Source: Sphingomonas flavalba
GTDB taxonomy: Bacteria; Pseudomonadota; Alphaproteobacteria; Sphingomonadales; Sphingomonadaceae
NCBI RefSeq assembly: GCF_004796535.1
Contig: NZ_SPHY01000006.1
Coordinates: forward strand, 1 to 64,000
Direction: 5' to 3'
Length of the DNA: 64,000 bases
The position numbers and the translations under genes were made by a program. The notes beneath the pieces are model-generated. The model was not told the DNA's origin. It did no database searches and saw only the letters and a program-made list of their open reading frames with translations. Below, piece by piece: positions 1 to 11,331 of this stretch. How positions within the stretch are numbered: the stretch's first letter is position 1; each line of letters starts with the position of its first letter.

Positions 1-1
1 C

Positions 2-247
2 GGGCAGCCGCCGCTGCTGCCGCCGGCCCTCATCCCGATGGCGCTGTTCCTGCTGATCCTCGTCGCCGCGTTCAGGCCGCAATGGGTGCGCCGGCTGTTC
101 GGCCTGGTCGAGGACACGGGGCTGACCGACCGCCTGCGCCACCGCGCGCCGCCGCCGGACACCCCGCCGCCGCCCCCGCCGGAGCGCCCCGCACCGCCGC
201 CTCCGCCGCCCCGCTCCACCGCGGGCTTCGGCCGCAAACCGGTCTGA
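2..247 (+). CDS. C-terminal end of a proline-rich membrane protein (start outside window)
   Basis: This reading frame is open from the first bases of the window and stops at a TGA. The visible 81 residues contain one hydrophobic stretch (ALIPMALFLLILVAAF, roughly residues 9-24), then a short basic segment and a low-complexity tail dominated by proline. That pattern suggests a single membrane anchor followed by a flexible proline-rich cytoplasmic or periplasmic tail. An internal ATG at 38 could give a 69-residue protein, but the frame upstream is open and has the same composition, so a longer protein beginning outside the window is more likely. It ends 57 bp before ribF on the same strand. I do not recognise a family. 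Confidence 0.5.
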   Translation, partial: GQPPLLPPALIPMALFLLILVAAFRPQWVRRLFGLVEDTGLTDRLRHRAPPPDTPPPPPPERPAPPPPPPRSTAGFGRKPV

Positions 248-304
248 TCCGCCACCGCCCGACAAATATTGCTCGATTTTCGCCATCCCCCTATAGGCTG
301 CGGC

Positions 305-1237
305 ATGGAGCGCCTGGACGGGAGCGCGACCGCCCCCTCGCATCTGCGCGGCGGCGTCGTCGCGTTAGGCAATTTCGATGGATTTCACCTCGGCCATCAG
401 GCGGTGGTCGGTCGTGCCGTCGCGCTCGCCCGGGCGCAGGGCCGCCCGGCGCTGGTCGCGACCTTCGACCCCCATCCCGTCCGCTTCTTCAAGCCTGACG
501 CCCCGCCTTTTCGCCTGACCACGCTCGATCAGCGCCAGCGGTTGTTCGCCGCCGCCGGGGCGGATGCGATGATCGTCTTTCATTTCGACGCGGAGCTGGC
601 CGCCGTCACTGCGCGCGATTTCGTGCTCGACCGGCTGGTCCGGCGCATCGGCGCCGCGGCGGTGGTGACCGGTGAGGATTTCACCTTCGGCAAGGGGCGC
701 GGCGGCAATCGCGCCGTCCTCGCCGCGCTCGGCCAGGAATTCCGGCTCGGCGTCGAATCGGTCGCGCCGGTTGCGCTCGACGGCGAAACGGTGTCGTCCA
801 GCCGCATCCGCGACGCGCTTCAGGCCGGCGACTGCGCCACCGCCAGCCGCCTGCTCACCCGTCCGTTCGCGATAGAGGGCATCGTCCAGCACGGTGACAA
901 GATGGGCCGCGCCCTTGGCTACCCCACCGCCAACCTGGCGCTCGGCAGCTATCTGCGCCCGCGCTACGGCGTCTACGCGGTGCGCGGCCGCCTGCCCGAC
1001 GGCCGGTTGCTGGACGGCGCCGCCAGCGTCGGCATCCGCCCGACCTTCGACCCGCCGAAGGAGCTGCTCGAACCGTATTTCTTCGCCTTCGACGGCGACA
1101 TCTACGGCCGGACGATCGAGGTAGCGTTCCACCGCTTTCTGCGGCCGGAGGCGAAATTCGACAGCCTCGACGCGCTGAAGGCGCAGATGGCGCGCGACTG
1201 CGCCGACGCCCGGCGCGCGCTCGCGGCGGGCGATTGA
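305..1237 (+). CDS. ribF: Bifunctional riboflavin kinase / FAD synthetase
   Basis: The enzyme phosphorylates riboflavin to FMN and then adenylylates FMN to FAD in the cytoplasm. The N-terminal nucleotidyltransferase domain carries the GNFDGFHLGH signature at residues 22-31. The C-terminal riboflavin-kinase domain carries GRALGYPTANL near residues 200-210. The length of 310 aa is normal for the family. I chose the ATG at 305 because it places the GNFDG motif at the usual distance from the N-terminus; a TTG at 269 in the same frame would add 12 unconserved residues. ileS follows 49 bp downstream on the same strand, and ribF-ileS-lspA is a common proteobacterial gene order. Confidence 0.95.
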   Translation: MERLDGSATAPSHLRGGVVALGNFDGFHLGHQAVVGRAVALARAQGRPALVATFDPHPVRFFKPDAPPFRLTTLDQRQRLFAAAGADAMIVFHFDAELAAVTARDFVLDRLVRRIGAAAVVTGEDFTFGKGRGGNRAVLAALGQEFRLGVESVAPVALDGETVSSSRIRDALQAGDCATASRLLTRPFAIEGIVQHGDKMGRALGYPTANLALGSYLRPRYGVYAVRGRLPDGRLLDGAASVGIRPTFDPPKELLEPYFFAFDGDIYGRTIEVAFHRFLRPEAKFDSLDALKAQMARDCADARRALAAGD

Positions 1238-1286
1238 CGGGAAACACTAGTGTCTCCGGCAATCCTCCGCTAATCCCCGCCCACCG

Positions 1287-4209
<2,923 letters not shown>

Positions 4210-4217
<8 letters not shown>

Positions 4218-4722
4218 TACCGCCCCGCCCCGCCGCCTCGGCCTGATCCTTGCCGTCATCGTCTATATCGTCGATCAGGCGGTCAAATACGCGGTCATCG
4301 GCCCGCTGGCCCTGCCGCATATCCGCAATATCGACATCCTGCCGTTCTTCGACCTGACCTGGGTGGAAAATTACGGCGTGTCGATGGGCTTCCTGACCGC
4401 GTCGAGCAACGGCATGCGCTGGGCGCTGGTCGGGCTGACCGCGGCGATCAGCCTCGCCGTGCTCGCCTGGATGTGGCGGGAACGCAGCCGGGCGGACGTG
4501 CTGGCGCTCGGCCTGGTGCTCGGCGGCGCGCTCGGCAACATCACCGATCGCACGCGTTTCGGCTATGTCGTCGACTATGCGGACCTGCATTTCGGCGAAT
4601 GGCGGCCGTTTTTGGTATTCAATGTCAGCGACGCCGCTATTACCATCGGCGTCGTGATCCTGCTCGCCCGCGCGCTGCTCGTGCGGGACGGCAAGAAATC
4701 CGCGGAGGATGATGATGCGTAA
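4210..4722 (+). CDS. lspA: Lipoprotein signal peptidase (signal peptidase II)
   Basis: This inner-membrane aspartyl protease removes the signal peptide of diacylglyceryl-modified prolipoproteins. The 170-residue protein has four predicted membrane segments. The family box VENYGVSMGFL is followed by the second conserved block GNITDRTRFGYVVDYADLH...FNVSDAAITIG, which supplies the two catalytic aspartates. The ATG at 4210 overlaps the ileS stop; an upstream in-frame start at 4165 would lie deep inside ileS and add residues that do not look like LspA. The next gene encodes a lipoprotein, an obvious LspA substrate, and overlaps it by 8 bp. Confidence 0.95.
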
Positions 4723-5164
4723 GGCACTGTTGGCCGGCCTGGTTCTGACAACCGCTCTTTCCGGCTGCGCCGCCGGCGGCGGCCTGTTCGGGCGCGAACG
4801 GCCGGACGAATTCGCCGTCGCCCGTCGCGCGCCGCTGGTCGTGCCGCCCGATTTCGCCCTCGCCCCGCCCGCCCCCGGCGCCCCGCGCCCGCAGGAAGCG
4901 GATTCAAGCACCCAGGCGCTCGAGGCGATGTTCGGCGGCGCGGCGCAGCGCAGCGCGACGGAAACCGCCGCGCTCGACCACGCCGGCGACGACAGCGCCG
5001 ATCCGGGCATCCGCTCCGCCGTCGCCGATCCGCAGACCAACGTCGTCGACAAGGGCCAGGTGACTCGCGACATCATCGCAGCCCCGGAAGGCGACGGCCG
5101 CGACGCCCGCGCCGCCACCGGCACCACCCCCGCCCCAACGCCCAGCCCGACCCCGCAGGACTGA
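4715..5164 (+). CDS. bamF: BamF-like (DUF3035) outer-membrane lipoprotein
   Basis: This is a small lipoprotein of the DUF3035/BamF family, described in Caulobacter as an alphaproteobacterial accessory of the beta-barrel assembly machine. The N-terminus is a lipoprotein signal ending in the lipobox LSGC. It is followed by PLVVPPDFALAPPAPGAPRPQE, typical of the family, and a low-complexity tail rich in A, P and T. Three consecutive ATG codons occur at 4709, 4712 and 4715. The GGAGG at 4704-4708 touches the first, so the third (spacing 6) is the best start, giving 149 aa. The gene follows lspA directly and its stop lies inside a 14-bp tandem duplication. Confidence 0.8.
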   Translation: MRKALLAGLVLTTALSGCAAGGGLFGRERPDEFAVARRAPLVVPPDFALAPPAPGAPRPQEADSSTQALEAMFGGAAQRSATETAALDHAGDDSADPGIRSAVADPQTNVVDKGQVTRDIIAAPEGDGRDARAATGTTPAPTPSPTPQD

Positions 5165-5176
5165 CCCCGCAGGACT
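5149..5176 (+). repeat. 14-bp tandem duplication spanning the bamF stop codon
   Basis: The unit GACCCCGCAGGACT occurs twice head to tail (5149-5162 and 5163-5176). The bamF TGA is formed at the junction of the copies. It looks like a recent slippage event that did not extend the protein. Confidence 0.85.
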
Positions 5177-5218
5177 GACCGCCTCCAACGGCCGCCGGGT
5201 GCTGCCCAGCACGTCATC

Positions 5219-5232
5219 CCGGCGAAAGCCGG
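5219..5232 (+). repeat. GNRA-loop hairpin, REP-like (short copy)
   Basis: CCGGC-GAAA-GCCGG is a 5-bp stem closed by a GAAA tetraloop. It sits between the convergent genes bamF and the DUF5694 gene, next to a longer hairpin of the same design. Confidence 0.6.
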
Positions 5233-5264
5233 AGCCTCATTCTCCTGCTCATCAAGCCGCCAGT

Positions 5265-5284
5265 GCTCCTGCGAAAGCAGGAGC
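5265..5284 (+). repeat. GNRA-loop hairpin, REP-like (full copy)
   Basis: GCTCCTGC-GAAA-GCAGGAGC is a perfect 8-bp stem with a GAAA tetraloop, placed between convergent genes. The exact reverse complement recurs at 28774-28793, also between convergent genes, and degenerate pairs occur at 56445-56511. It may be a dispersed REP-like element or act as a bidirectional transcript end. Confidence 0.75.
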
Positions 5285-5320
5285 CCGGCAACCCCGTCAA
5301 TCGCCCCCGCGCCCCTCCGT

Positions 5321-6400
5321 TCAGCGTAACACCCGTTCCGCGTCGACCAACCGCACGTCGTGCATCTGGTTCAGATAGGCTTCCAGATAGCCCTTGTGCG
5401 ATCCGCCGACGATCACCAGCGCCCGGATCCCTGGGCGCGCCGCCATCACCTCGCGAATATTCGCCGCCATGCGCAGGTTGCGCGTCTCCCAATAACCGAC
5501 ATAGCCGCGCCCGAACCGCTGCGGCGAAGGCTCCTCGAGCGCCGCGCCGAAATCGCTGTCGAACGCCAGCTTCGCCGCCCCTGGCGCGTTGTAGGCGCGG
5601 TACAGGGCCAGCACGCCGTCGGCTGAACCCAGCTTTGTCTGCAACGCCGCGTCCATCGCCCGGCGCTTCGCCGTCGCCGGGTTGTCCCACGCCTTGCCGA
5701 TCGCCGCGGCGTAGCTTTTCTCGTCCGCGATCGGCGCGTCGGCGGTATGGTCGTCGATCGCATAGACCCGCTCCTGCTCAAGGGCGGCGGCAAGCGGCGC
5801 GGCAATCAGGAAATCCTCGTTGCGGCGGTCGCGTAGCAGGTTCAGCCGCGCGACGAGCACGCCGTCCAGCCCATCCCCGGCCCGGCGTTCGCTCTCCGGC
5901 AGGCGCAACCATTGGACCAGCGCCGATGCCTGCTCTCCGCCAGCTAGGAACAGCGCGGCCAGCCGGCGCCGCTGCGCGGCCGTCGGCGCTTCGGGCCAGT
6001 CAACCAACAGACGCTCCGCCTCCGCCGTCGCTGCCGCAACATCCAGTCCGGTCGCCGCCCGCGCCGGGGCGGTATCCCAGCAATAACCGTCGATCGTCTC
6101 ACGATAACGGCCGGGGTAGCCGCGCATGAAATCGCATTGCGGCCCCGATATCGCCTCGATCGCGATCGCCTGCGGCTGCCAGCGCGCCAGCCGCCCAATC
6201 AGCGAGGACAGCGCATCTGCCTTGAACGGCTCCGACAACCCGGAAAGATGCGGCGTTCCCAGCACCAGCACCTGGTTCGGCGCCCCACCCCGTGGGCCCT
6301 TCAGGCTGCCTGGGTCGAAATCCGGCTTGTACGCCTGCCCGAACGCAATGCTCGACGCTGCCAGCGCCGCGAGCAGGACACCGATGGAATAAAGCCGCAT
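5321..6400 (-). CDS. Exported DUF5694-family protein
   Basis: This 359-residue protein carries an N-terminal signal peptide (MRLYSIGVLLAALAASSIAFGQA). I recognise the DUF5694 pattern: an early LVLGTPHLS motif, a middle block with AIAIEAISGPQCDFM, and a C-terminal NLRMAANI...ALVIVGGSHKGYLEAYL. The G-P-H, E and GGSH elements resemble the TraB/EreA-like fold, which hints at a hydrolase, but no substrate is known and none is inferred here. The start was set at 6400 because a GGAGGG ribosome-binding site lies just upstream of it; the frame extends 12 codons further, into an operator-like dyad. It is transcribed alone, convergent with bamF. Confidence 0.75.
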   Translation of the reverse strand: MRLYSIGVLLAALAASSIAFGQAYKPDFDPGSLKGPRGGAPNQVLVLGTPHLSGLSEPFKADALSSLIGRLARWQPQAIAIEAISGPQCDFMRGYPGRYRETIDGYCWDTAPARAATGLDVAAATAEAERLLVDWPEAPTAAQRRRLAALFLAGGEQASALVQWLRLPESERRAGDGLDGVLVARLNLLRDRRNEDFLIAAPLAAALEQERVYAIDDHTADAPIADEKSYAAAIGKAWDNPATAKRRAMDAALQTKLGSADGVLALYRAYNAPGAAKLAFDSDFGAALEEPSPQRFGRGYVGYWETRNLRMAANIREVMAARPGIRALVIVGGSHKGYLEAYLNQMHDVRLVDAERVLR

Positions 6401-6415
6401 ATGCCCTCCAGGTGA

Positions 6416-6445
6416 TTTACTGTATTGTAATACCAATACAGTAAA
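6416..6445. promoter_or_regulatory. 30-bp perfect dyad, probable repressor operator
   Basis: The arms TTTACTGTATTG and CAATACAGTAAA (12 bp, exact reverse complements) flank a 6-bp spacer TAATAC. The element is strikingly AT-rich against its surroundings and lies 16 bp upstream of the DUF5694 start codon, overlapping the expected promoter or leader. The size and composition fit a dimeric regulator of the GntR or MarR kind; the regulator is not identified. Confidence 0.65.
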
Positions 6446-6489
6446 GGAGTGCTGGTGTCGAACATTTCAGCGCAGGCGGATCTACGTTC

Positions 6490-7233
6490 CTAGAACCACA
6501 CTCCGACCGATCCGACGATCCCCGCCTTGGCGACATTGCGCCCGCTTGGGGCGATCGCTGCTTTGCTGGCGTCGACATAGCGGACGCCGAAGGTCAACGC
6601 CCGCCATTGGTAACTGAGGCCGAACGCCCAGTCGGTATAGCCTTTGCCGACGGTCAACGCGCTCGGCCCAAAGCTGTGGCCCAGATGCGCCGATACGCTG
6701 AACGGCGTCGTCGGGATGCCGACCGACAGGTCGCCGGCGACATACAGCCTGTCCTTCGTGCCCGCCCCGACGCCCAGCGCCGCCGCCTTGGGCGCGTAAT
6801 TGGCGGTCACCTTCGCCGTCGCCGGGCCAAGCATGTGGGCGACCGAGACATAGGGTTCGACGAAATCGGTGTTCGCCCCGCCGCCGCCCGGATAATAATA
6901 ATAAAGAACGCCGATATCGAAGGTGGTGCCGCCCCGCGTCGTCCGGTAGCCGGCGATCAGATCGATCTCCTGGTCGCTGCCGGCGGCGACATAATCGTCG
7001 ATCGACGATCCCCAGACCGACGCATACAGGCCGCTGTCATGCGCGACGGTCAGGCCGCCCTGAACGGCGAAGCGCTTGTCGGTCTGCGACACGCCGCGGA
7101 AGCGGTAATCGCTGACCACCGTCGCGCTGCCGCTGATGGTCAGCGGCGGCGGCGGCGCGGTGTCCTGCGCGGCAACCGGCATGGCGGCAAGGGCAAGGAA
7201 CGGCCCGGTCAGGGCCAAGATGGACGTGCGCAT
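6490..7233 (-). CDS. TorF-family putative outer-membrane porin
   Basis: This 247-residue protein has a signal peptide (MRTSILALTGPFLALAAMPVAAQ) followed by the characteristic TorF start: SGSATVVSDYRFRGVSQTDKRFAVQGGLTV. The rest is a series of amphipathic beta strands ending in an aromatic residue (VGSVGVWF), the outer-membrane insertion signal. The predicted role is a small beta-barrel channel; the substrate is unknown. The start at 7233 has GGAAAG upstream; the open frame continues upstream for more than 200 codons, but that part looks like non-coding composition. The gene is monocistronic, 90 bp downstream of the divergent operator region and 195 bp from metC. Confidence 0.85.
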   Translation of the reverse strand: MRTSILALTGPFLALAAMPVAAQDTAPPPPLTISGSATVVSDYRFRGVSQTDKRFAVQGGLTVAHDSGLYASVWGSSIDDYVAAGSDQEIDLIAGYRTTRGGTTFDIGVLYYYYPGGGGANTDFVEPYVSVAHMLGPATAKVTANYAPKAAALGVGAGTKDRLYVAGDLSVGIPTTPFSVSAHLGHSFGPSALTVGKGYTDWAFGLSYQWRALTFGVRYVDASKAAIAPSGRNVAKAGIVGSVGVWF

Positions 7234-7427
7234 AGGCTTTCCTTTCTGGAAATGTGCGTTCGTCCCGCCTGCATCGCGTGGCTGGCCCTCGTCGCGGGGC
7301 CGATCGGCGCGACCCCGTAAATCTGGCAAGATTCGCTGCACCGCACAACAGGCAAAATCCCGGGCGCGGCGATTCCGGCCGCCGGGCGTTGCGATGCCGC
7401 AACAGCGAAGGGCTGTCGTCGCCCCGC

Positions 7428-8615
7428 TCAGCGCAGCGCCGCGAACCGCGCCAGCCCGGCCTCCAGATCGGCGATCAGGTCGTCCGGGTCCTCCAGGCCG
7501 ATGTGCAGGCGGATCGCCGGGCCTTCCGCCTGCCACCGCGTCGCGCTGCGAAGCTTCTCGGGGTCGATCGGGATGGCGAGGCTTTCGAACCCACCCCACG
7601 AAAAGCCCATGCCGAACAGCCGCAGCCCGTCGAGCAGGGCGACGCGCCCGGCATCGTTGCCGCCGTTCAGCACGACCGAGAACAGGCCCGAAGCGCCGGA
7701 AAAATCGCGTTGCCACAGCGCATGGCCGGGGTCTCCGGGCAGGGCCGGATACAATACCCGCGCCACTTCCGGCCGGCCGGCCAGCCACTCGGCGACCTTC
7801 AGCGCATTCGCCTGGTGCTGGGCCAGCCTGACCCCCATCGTCCGCAGCCCGCGCAGGCCCAGCCAGGCGTCGTCCGGGCTGGCGCACTGGCCGAGCAGGT
7901 AGGTCATCGTCCGCAGCTTTTCCCACACCCCCGGCGCCGCCGTCACCGAACCGAGCATCACGTCGGAATGGCCGACGACATATTTGGTGCAGGCAAGGAT
8001 CGACAGGTCGATGCCATGCGCGATCGCTGGGAAATACAGCGGCGTCGCCCAGGTGTTGTCGAGCAGGGTCACCACCCCGCGCGCATTCGCGGCGGCGACG
8101 ATGGCGGGGATGTCCTGCACCTCGAAGGTCAGGCTGCCCGGGCTTTCCAGGAAGATCGCGGCGGTGTCGTCTCCGATCAGCCCGGCAATGTCGCCGCCGA
8201 TCAGCGGGTCGTAGTATCGCGTCGATATACCGTTGTTTTTCAGTATCTTATCGCAGAACGCCCGGGTAGGTTCGTAGGCGCTGTCGACCATCAGCACCTG
8301 ATCTCCGGGTGATAACACAGCTAGCAACGTCGTCGTCACCGCCGCCAGCCCGGACGGATAAAGCAGCGTCCCCGCCGCCCCCGGCTCCAGCTCGGTCAGC
8401 GCCGACGCCAGCGCCCACTGCGTCGGCGTTCCCCGCCGCCCGTAATACAGCTTCTCATGCGTATCGCGCGGCCGCTCCCGCATCTCGGCGACGCTGTCGT
8501 AAAGCACCGTCGACGCCCGCCAGACCGGCGGATTGACGACGCCTTGCGTCCACTCCTCGCGCCGCCCCGCCGCCGCCAGCCGCGTCGCCCTGCCATCGGC
8601 CTCGTTACCACTCAT
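7428..8615 (-). CDS. metC: Cystathionine beta-lyase (PLP enzyme)
   Basis: This is a fold-type I PLP enzyme of the Cys/Met metabolism family. It cleaves cystathionine to homocysteine, ammonia and pyruvate. The 395-residue protein shows the family features: YGRRGTPTQWALASAL near the N-terminus, LLYPSGLAAVTTTLLA for cofactor phosphate binding, LLDNTWATPLYF, and the Schiff-base lysine K211 in ACTKYVVGHSD. The late GFSWGGFESL block is typical of MetC rather than MetB. The start overlaps the sseA stop by 4 bp (ATGA), so the two sulfur genes form an operon. Confidence 0.92.
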   Translation of the reverse strand: MSGNEADGRATRLAAAGRREEWTQGVVNPPVWRASTVLYDSVAEMRERPRDTHEKLYYGRRGTPTQWALASALTELEPGAAGTLLYPSGLAAVTTTLLAVLSPGDQVLMVDSAYEPTRAFCDKILKNNGISTRYYDPLIGGDIAGLIGDDTAAIFLESPGSLTFEVQDIPAIVAAANARGVVTLLDNTWATPLYFPAIAHGIDLSILACTKYVVGHSDVMLGSVTAAPGVWEKLRTMTYLLGQCASPDDAWLGLRGLRTMGVRLAQHQANALKVAEWLAGRPEVARVLYPALPGDPGHALWQRDFSGASGLFSVVLNGGNDAGRVALLDGLRLFGMGFSWGGFESLAIPIDPEKLRSATRWQAEGPAIRLHIGLEDPDDLIADLEAGLARFAALR

Positions 8616-9454
8616 TGCGCCGCGCCGCGCTCCTTCGGCGTCGACGGGTCACCGCCCCACTCGGCCCAGGATCCATCGTACAGCGCGACGTCCCGCTTGC
8701 CGAGCGTGGCAAGGCCGAAGGCCAGCACCGCCGCCGTGACGCCCGACCCGCAGGTCGTCACCACGCCGCGCTCCAAATCGACGCCCGCCGCCTCGAACTC
8801 TGCCTTCAGCGCGTCGCCCTGCTTCCAGGTACCGTCGGCGTTGAACAACTGGCCGTGCGGCACGTTGCGGGCGCCGGGGATGTGCCCCGGCTCGACGCCC
8901 TTGCGCGGTTCGGGCAGGCCGCCGGCGAAACGCTCGGCGGACCGCGCGTCCACCACCTGCTCGTTGCGGCTGCCGATATTCGCCTTCATCTGCGCCAGCG
9001 TCCGCACGCCCTTGTCGTCGAACCAGACGGTATAGTGGCGGTGCCGGTTGATCGCCTTGCCGGTTTCCAATGCGCGCCCTTCCGCCTGCCACTTGGCAAG
9101 CCCGCCGTCGAGAACGGCGACGTCATGCGCGCCGAACGTCTTCAGCATCCACCAGCCGCGCGCCGCGGTATGCAGCGGCGAGTTGTCGTAGACAACGATC
9201 CGGCTACCGTCGCCCAGCCCCAGCGACTGCATGCGGCTGGCGAACTTCTCGGCTGACGGCAGCATGTTCGGCAGGTCGGTGTTGCCGTCGGCCAGATCGG
9301 CCAGATCCATGAACACCGCGCCGGGGATGTGGCCGGCCTCAAACGCGGCAGCGGGGTCGCGGTCCGGTTCCAGGAACCAGCTTGCGTCCACCACCCGCAG
9401 GTCCGACGCGCCAAGCTCCTTCTCCAGCCATTCGGTGGTCACCAGCAGGTCCAT
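8612..9454 (-). CDS. sseA: 3-mercaptopyruvate sulfurtransferase (tandem rhodanese)
   Basis: This protein transfers sulfur from 3-mercaptopyruvate to an acceptor. Its 280 residues form two rhodanese domains. The first starts with LVTTEWLEKELG and has a linker SRIVVYDN; the second carries the catalytic loop C235-GSGVTA in TTCGSGVTA. The CG[ST]GVT form of the loop, rather than the CRKGVT of thiosulfate sulfurtransferases, supports the mercaptopyruvate assignment. GGAG sits upstream of the ATG. It is first in a two-gene operon with metC, which links it to cysteine and methionine sulfur metabolism. Confidence 0.92.
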   Translation of the reverse strand: MDLLVTTEWLEKELGASDLRVVDASWFLEPDRDPAAAFEAGHIPGAVFMDLADLADGNTDLPNMLPSAEKFASRMQSLGLGDGSRIVVYDNSPLHTAARGWWMLKTFGAHDVAVLDGGLAKWQAEGRALETGKAINRHRHYTVWFDDKGVRTLAQMKANIGSRNEQVVDARSAERFAGGLPEPRKGVEPGHIPGARNVPHGQLFNADGTWKQGDALKAEFEAAGVDLERGVVTTCGSGVTAAVLAFGLATLGKRDVALYDGSWAEWGGDPSTPKERGAAQ

Positions 9455-9563
9455 GCGAGTCTCCTTTGATCCGCCCCTTTCCTAGTCACGCCCGCCGCCG
9501 CCGTCGAGACGGCGATCGGCCGGCCGCTTTGTCGGCATCGGTTTTGGCTGTAAGGGCCTGGCC

Positions 9564-10010
9564 ATGACGATCACCCATCTCGGCCGCCAGAGCAGCCTGC
9601 CGGACTCACCGGACGCCGCCGTCCTCGACTATGTGCCCAACCCGCGGCCGGGCCGCCCCTATCTGGTTCGCTTCACCGCACCGGAATTCACCTCGCTCTG
9701 TCCGGTCACCGGCCAGCCGGATTTCGCCCATCTGGTCATCGACTACGCGCCGGCGGAAACGATCGTCGAATCGAAGGCGTTGAAGCTGTTCCTCGGCAGC
9801 TTCCGCAACCATGCCGCCTTTCACGAGGACTGCACCGTCGGCATCGCCGAGCGGTTGTGCCGTGAAATGGCGCCGCTATGGTTGCGCATCGGCGGTTACT
9901 GGTACCCGCGCGGCGGCATTCCGATCGACGTATTCTGGCAATCGGGCGAGCCGCCCGCCGGCTTATGGCTGCCGCCGCAAGACGTGCCGGGCTATCGCGG
10001 CCGAGGCTGA
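9564..10010 (+). CDS. queF: NADPH-dependent preQ0 reductase (7-cyano-7-deazaguanine reductase)
   Basis: QueF reduces the nitrile of preQ0 to the amine preQ1 in queuosine biosynthesis. The 148-residue length is that of the short type I enzyme. The nucleophile C46 and proton donor D53 lie in [14 protein letters not shown], the QueF box is [15 protein letters not shown], and HEDC follows it. It is monocistronic, with only 47 bp before the next gene. No preQ1 riboswitch fold is evident upstream. Confidence 0.95.
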   Translation: MTITHLGRQSSLPDSPDAAVLDYVPNPRPGRPYLVRFTAPEFTSLCPVTGQPDFAHLVIDYAPAETIVESKALKLFLGSFRNHAAFHEDCTVGIAERLCREMAPLWLRIGGYWYPRGGIPIDVFWQSGEPPAGLWLPPQDVPGYRGRG

Positions 10011-10057
10011 CTTGCCCCTGTTATTCCGGCGCTAATGACACTATTGTCAATTTTATC

Positions 10058-10462
10058 ATGACCAGCGCCATCGCCCACGACTATCCGATCGCCATCAGCC
10101 CGGCTGACATCGACTTCATGGGGCACGTCAACAACGCCCGCTATCTCGCCTGGGTGCAGGACGCGGTCGTCGCCCATTGGCGCAAGCTGGCCCCGCCGCA
10201 GGCGGTCGCCCGCCACCTGTGGGTCGCGCTGCGCCACGAGATCACCTACCGAAAGCCGGCATTCATCGACGATCAGGTCATCGCCACGGTGGTGCTGGAA
10301 AAGGTCCACGGCGCTCGTGCCTTCTACGCGACGCTGATCAAGCGGGGCGAAGATGTGCTGGCGGAGGTGAAGTCCAGCTGGTGCTGCCTCGACGCGACCA
10401 CCCGCCGCCCGGCCCGCATCGCTCAGGACGTCATCGCCCGTTTCCTGCCGAAGGACGCCTAG
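10058..10462 (+). CDS. Acyl-CoA thioesterase, 4HBT hot-dog fold
   Basis: This 134-residue protein belongs to the YbgC/FadM-type thioesterase group. The signature DIDFMGHVNNARYLAWVQDA (residues 17-36) includes the catalytic acidic residue and the HVNN turn. The rest follows the hot-dog pattern: an ITYRKPAFIDDQV strand and LAEVKSSWCCLD. The substrate cannot be read from the sequence. The ATG at 10058 was preferred because it gives the standard short N-terminus; the frame upstream overlaps queF in another phase. It is transcribed in the same direction as queF. Confidence 0.85.
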   Translation: MTSAIAHDYPIAISPADIDFMGHVNNARYLAWVQDAVVAHWRKLAPPQAVARHLWVALRHEITYRKPAFIDDQVIATVVLEKVHGARAFYATLIKRGEDVLAEVKSSWCCLDATTRRPARIAQDVIARFLPKDA

Positions 10463-10493
10463 AACGAGGCGGTTGCCTCGTCACATTGCCGCG

Positions 10494-11279
10494 CTAGCGT
10501 TCGCCTGACAGCCTCAGATTTTCGGTTGCGAGCCGGATCAGCTCCGGGTCGGCCGCCGGCGGGGCCATTGGCACATGCTTTTCCAGATAGTCGGCAATCG
10601 CGGTCAGCGCGGCGATCCGCGCCGCCTTCTTGTTATTGCCGTCGATCACCCGCCACGGCGCCCAGCGGGTGTCGGTTTCGGCGAACATATCCGCCATCGC
10701 CGCGAGGTAATCGGTGCGGCGGGCGCGGTTGCGATAATCCTCCGCGCCGGTCTTCCAGCGCTTCCACGGGTCCTCGAAGCGGTGGAGGAAGCGCCGATCC
10801 TGCTCATCCTGGGTGATGTGGACGAACAGCTTGACCAGCGTCGTGCCGCTTTCGATCTGCCGCGCCTCGAACTCGTTGATCTCGTCATAGCCGCGCTTCC
10901 ACTCGGCCTCGGTCGCGAAACCTTCGACTCGTTCCACCAGCACCCGCCCGTACCAGCTGCGGTCGAATACGACGATGTCGCCATTGGCCGGCAGCCGCTG
11001 CCAGAAGCGCCAGAGGAAATGCCGGTCTTTCTCGTTGGCCGTCGGCGCCCCGATCGGCCAGACCTCGAAATAGCGCGGGTCCCACTCGGCGGTCAGCCGC
11101 TGGATGATGCCGCCCTTGCCCGCGGCGTCCCACCCTTCCAGCATCACGACGGCGCGGCGCTTGTGGACGATATGCGCCACCTGGATGCGCGCCAGCCGCT
11201 TCTGCACGGCGGCCAGCGCGTCGGCATAATCGCCCTGGAATTTATCGCCCGCTTCGTAGGCGCTGAGGTCGATGGTCAT
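10494..11279 (-). CDS. ppk2: Polyphosphate kinase 2 family protein
   Basis: PPK2 enzymes transfer phosphate between inorganic polyphosphate and nucleoside phosphates. The 261-residue single-domain protein has the Walker A motif EGWDAAGKGG (residues 48-57), the lid-proximal Walker B-like DRSWYGRVLVERVEGF, and the family block WKRWKTGAEDY...RRTDYLAAMADM. Whether it prefers nucleoside mono- or diphosphates cannot be judged safely. It is convergent with the thioesterase and lies about 3 kb from ppk-ppx, giving this window three polyphosphate genes. Confidence 0.92.
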   Translation of the reverse strand: MTIDLSAYEAGDKFQGDYADALAAVQKRLARIQVAHIVHKRRAVVMLEGWDAAGKGGIIQRLTAEWDPRYFEVWPIGAPTANEKDRHFLWRFWQRLPANGDIVVFDRSWYGRVLVERVEGFATEAEWKRGYDEINEFEARQIESGTTLVKLFVHITQDEQDRRFLHRFEDPWKRWKTGAEDYRNRARRTDYLAAMADMFAETDTRWAPWRVIDGNNKKAARIAALTAIADYLEKHVPMAPPAADPELIRLATENLRLSGER

Positions 11280-11331
11280 GCGATCACTCTACGTCCCTGA
11301 CCGGCCCGGTCTAGCGGAGATGGGGTTAACG

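Noticed and set aside
9564-10010. queF as a truncated gene because of its 148-codon length
   Set aside because: Type I QueF enzymes are this short, and catalytic Cys, Asp and the QueF box are all present.
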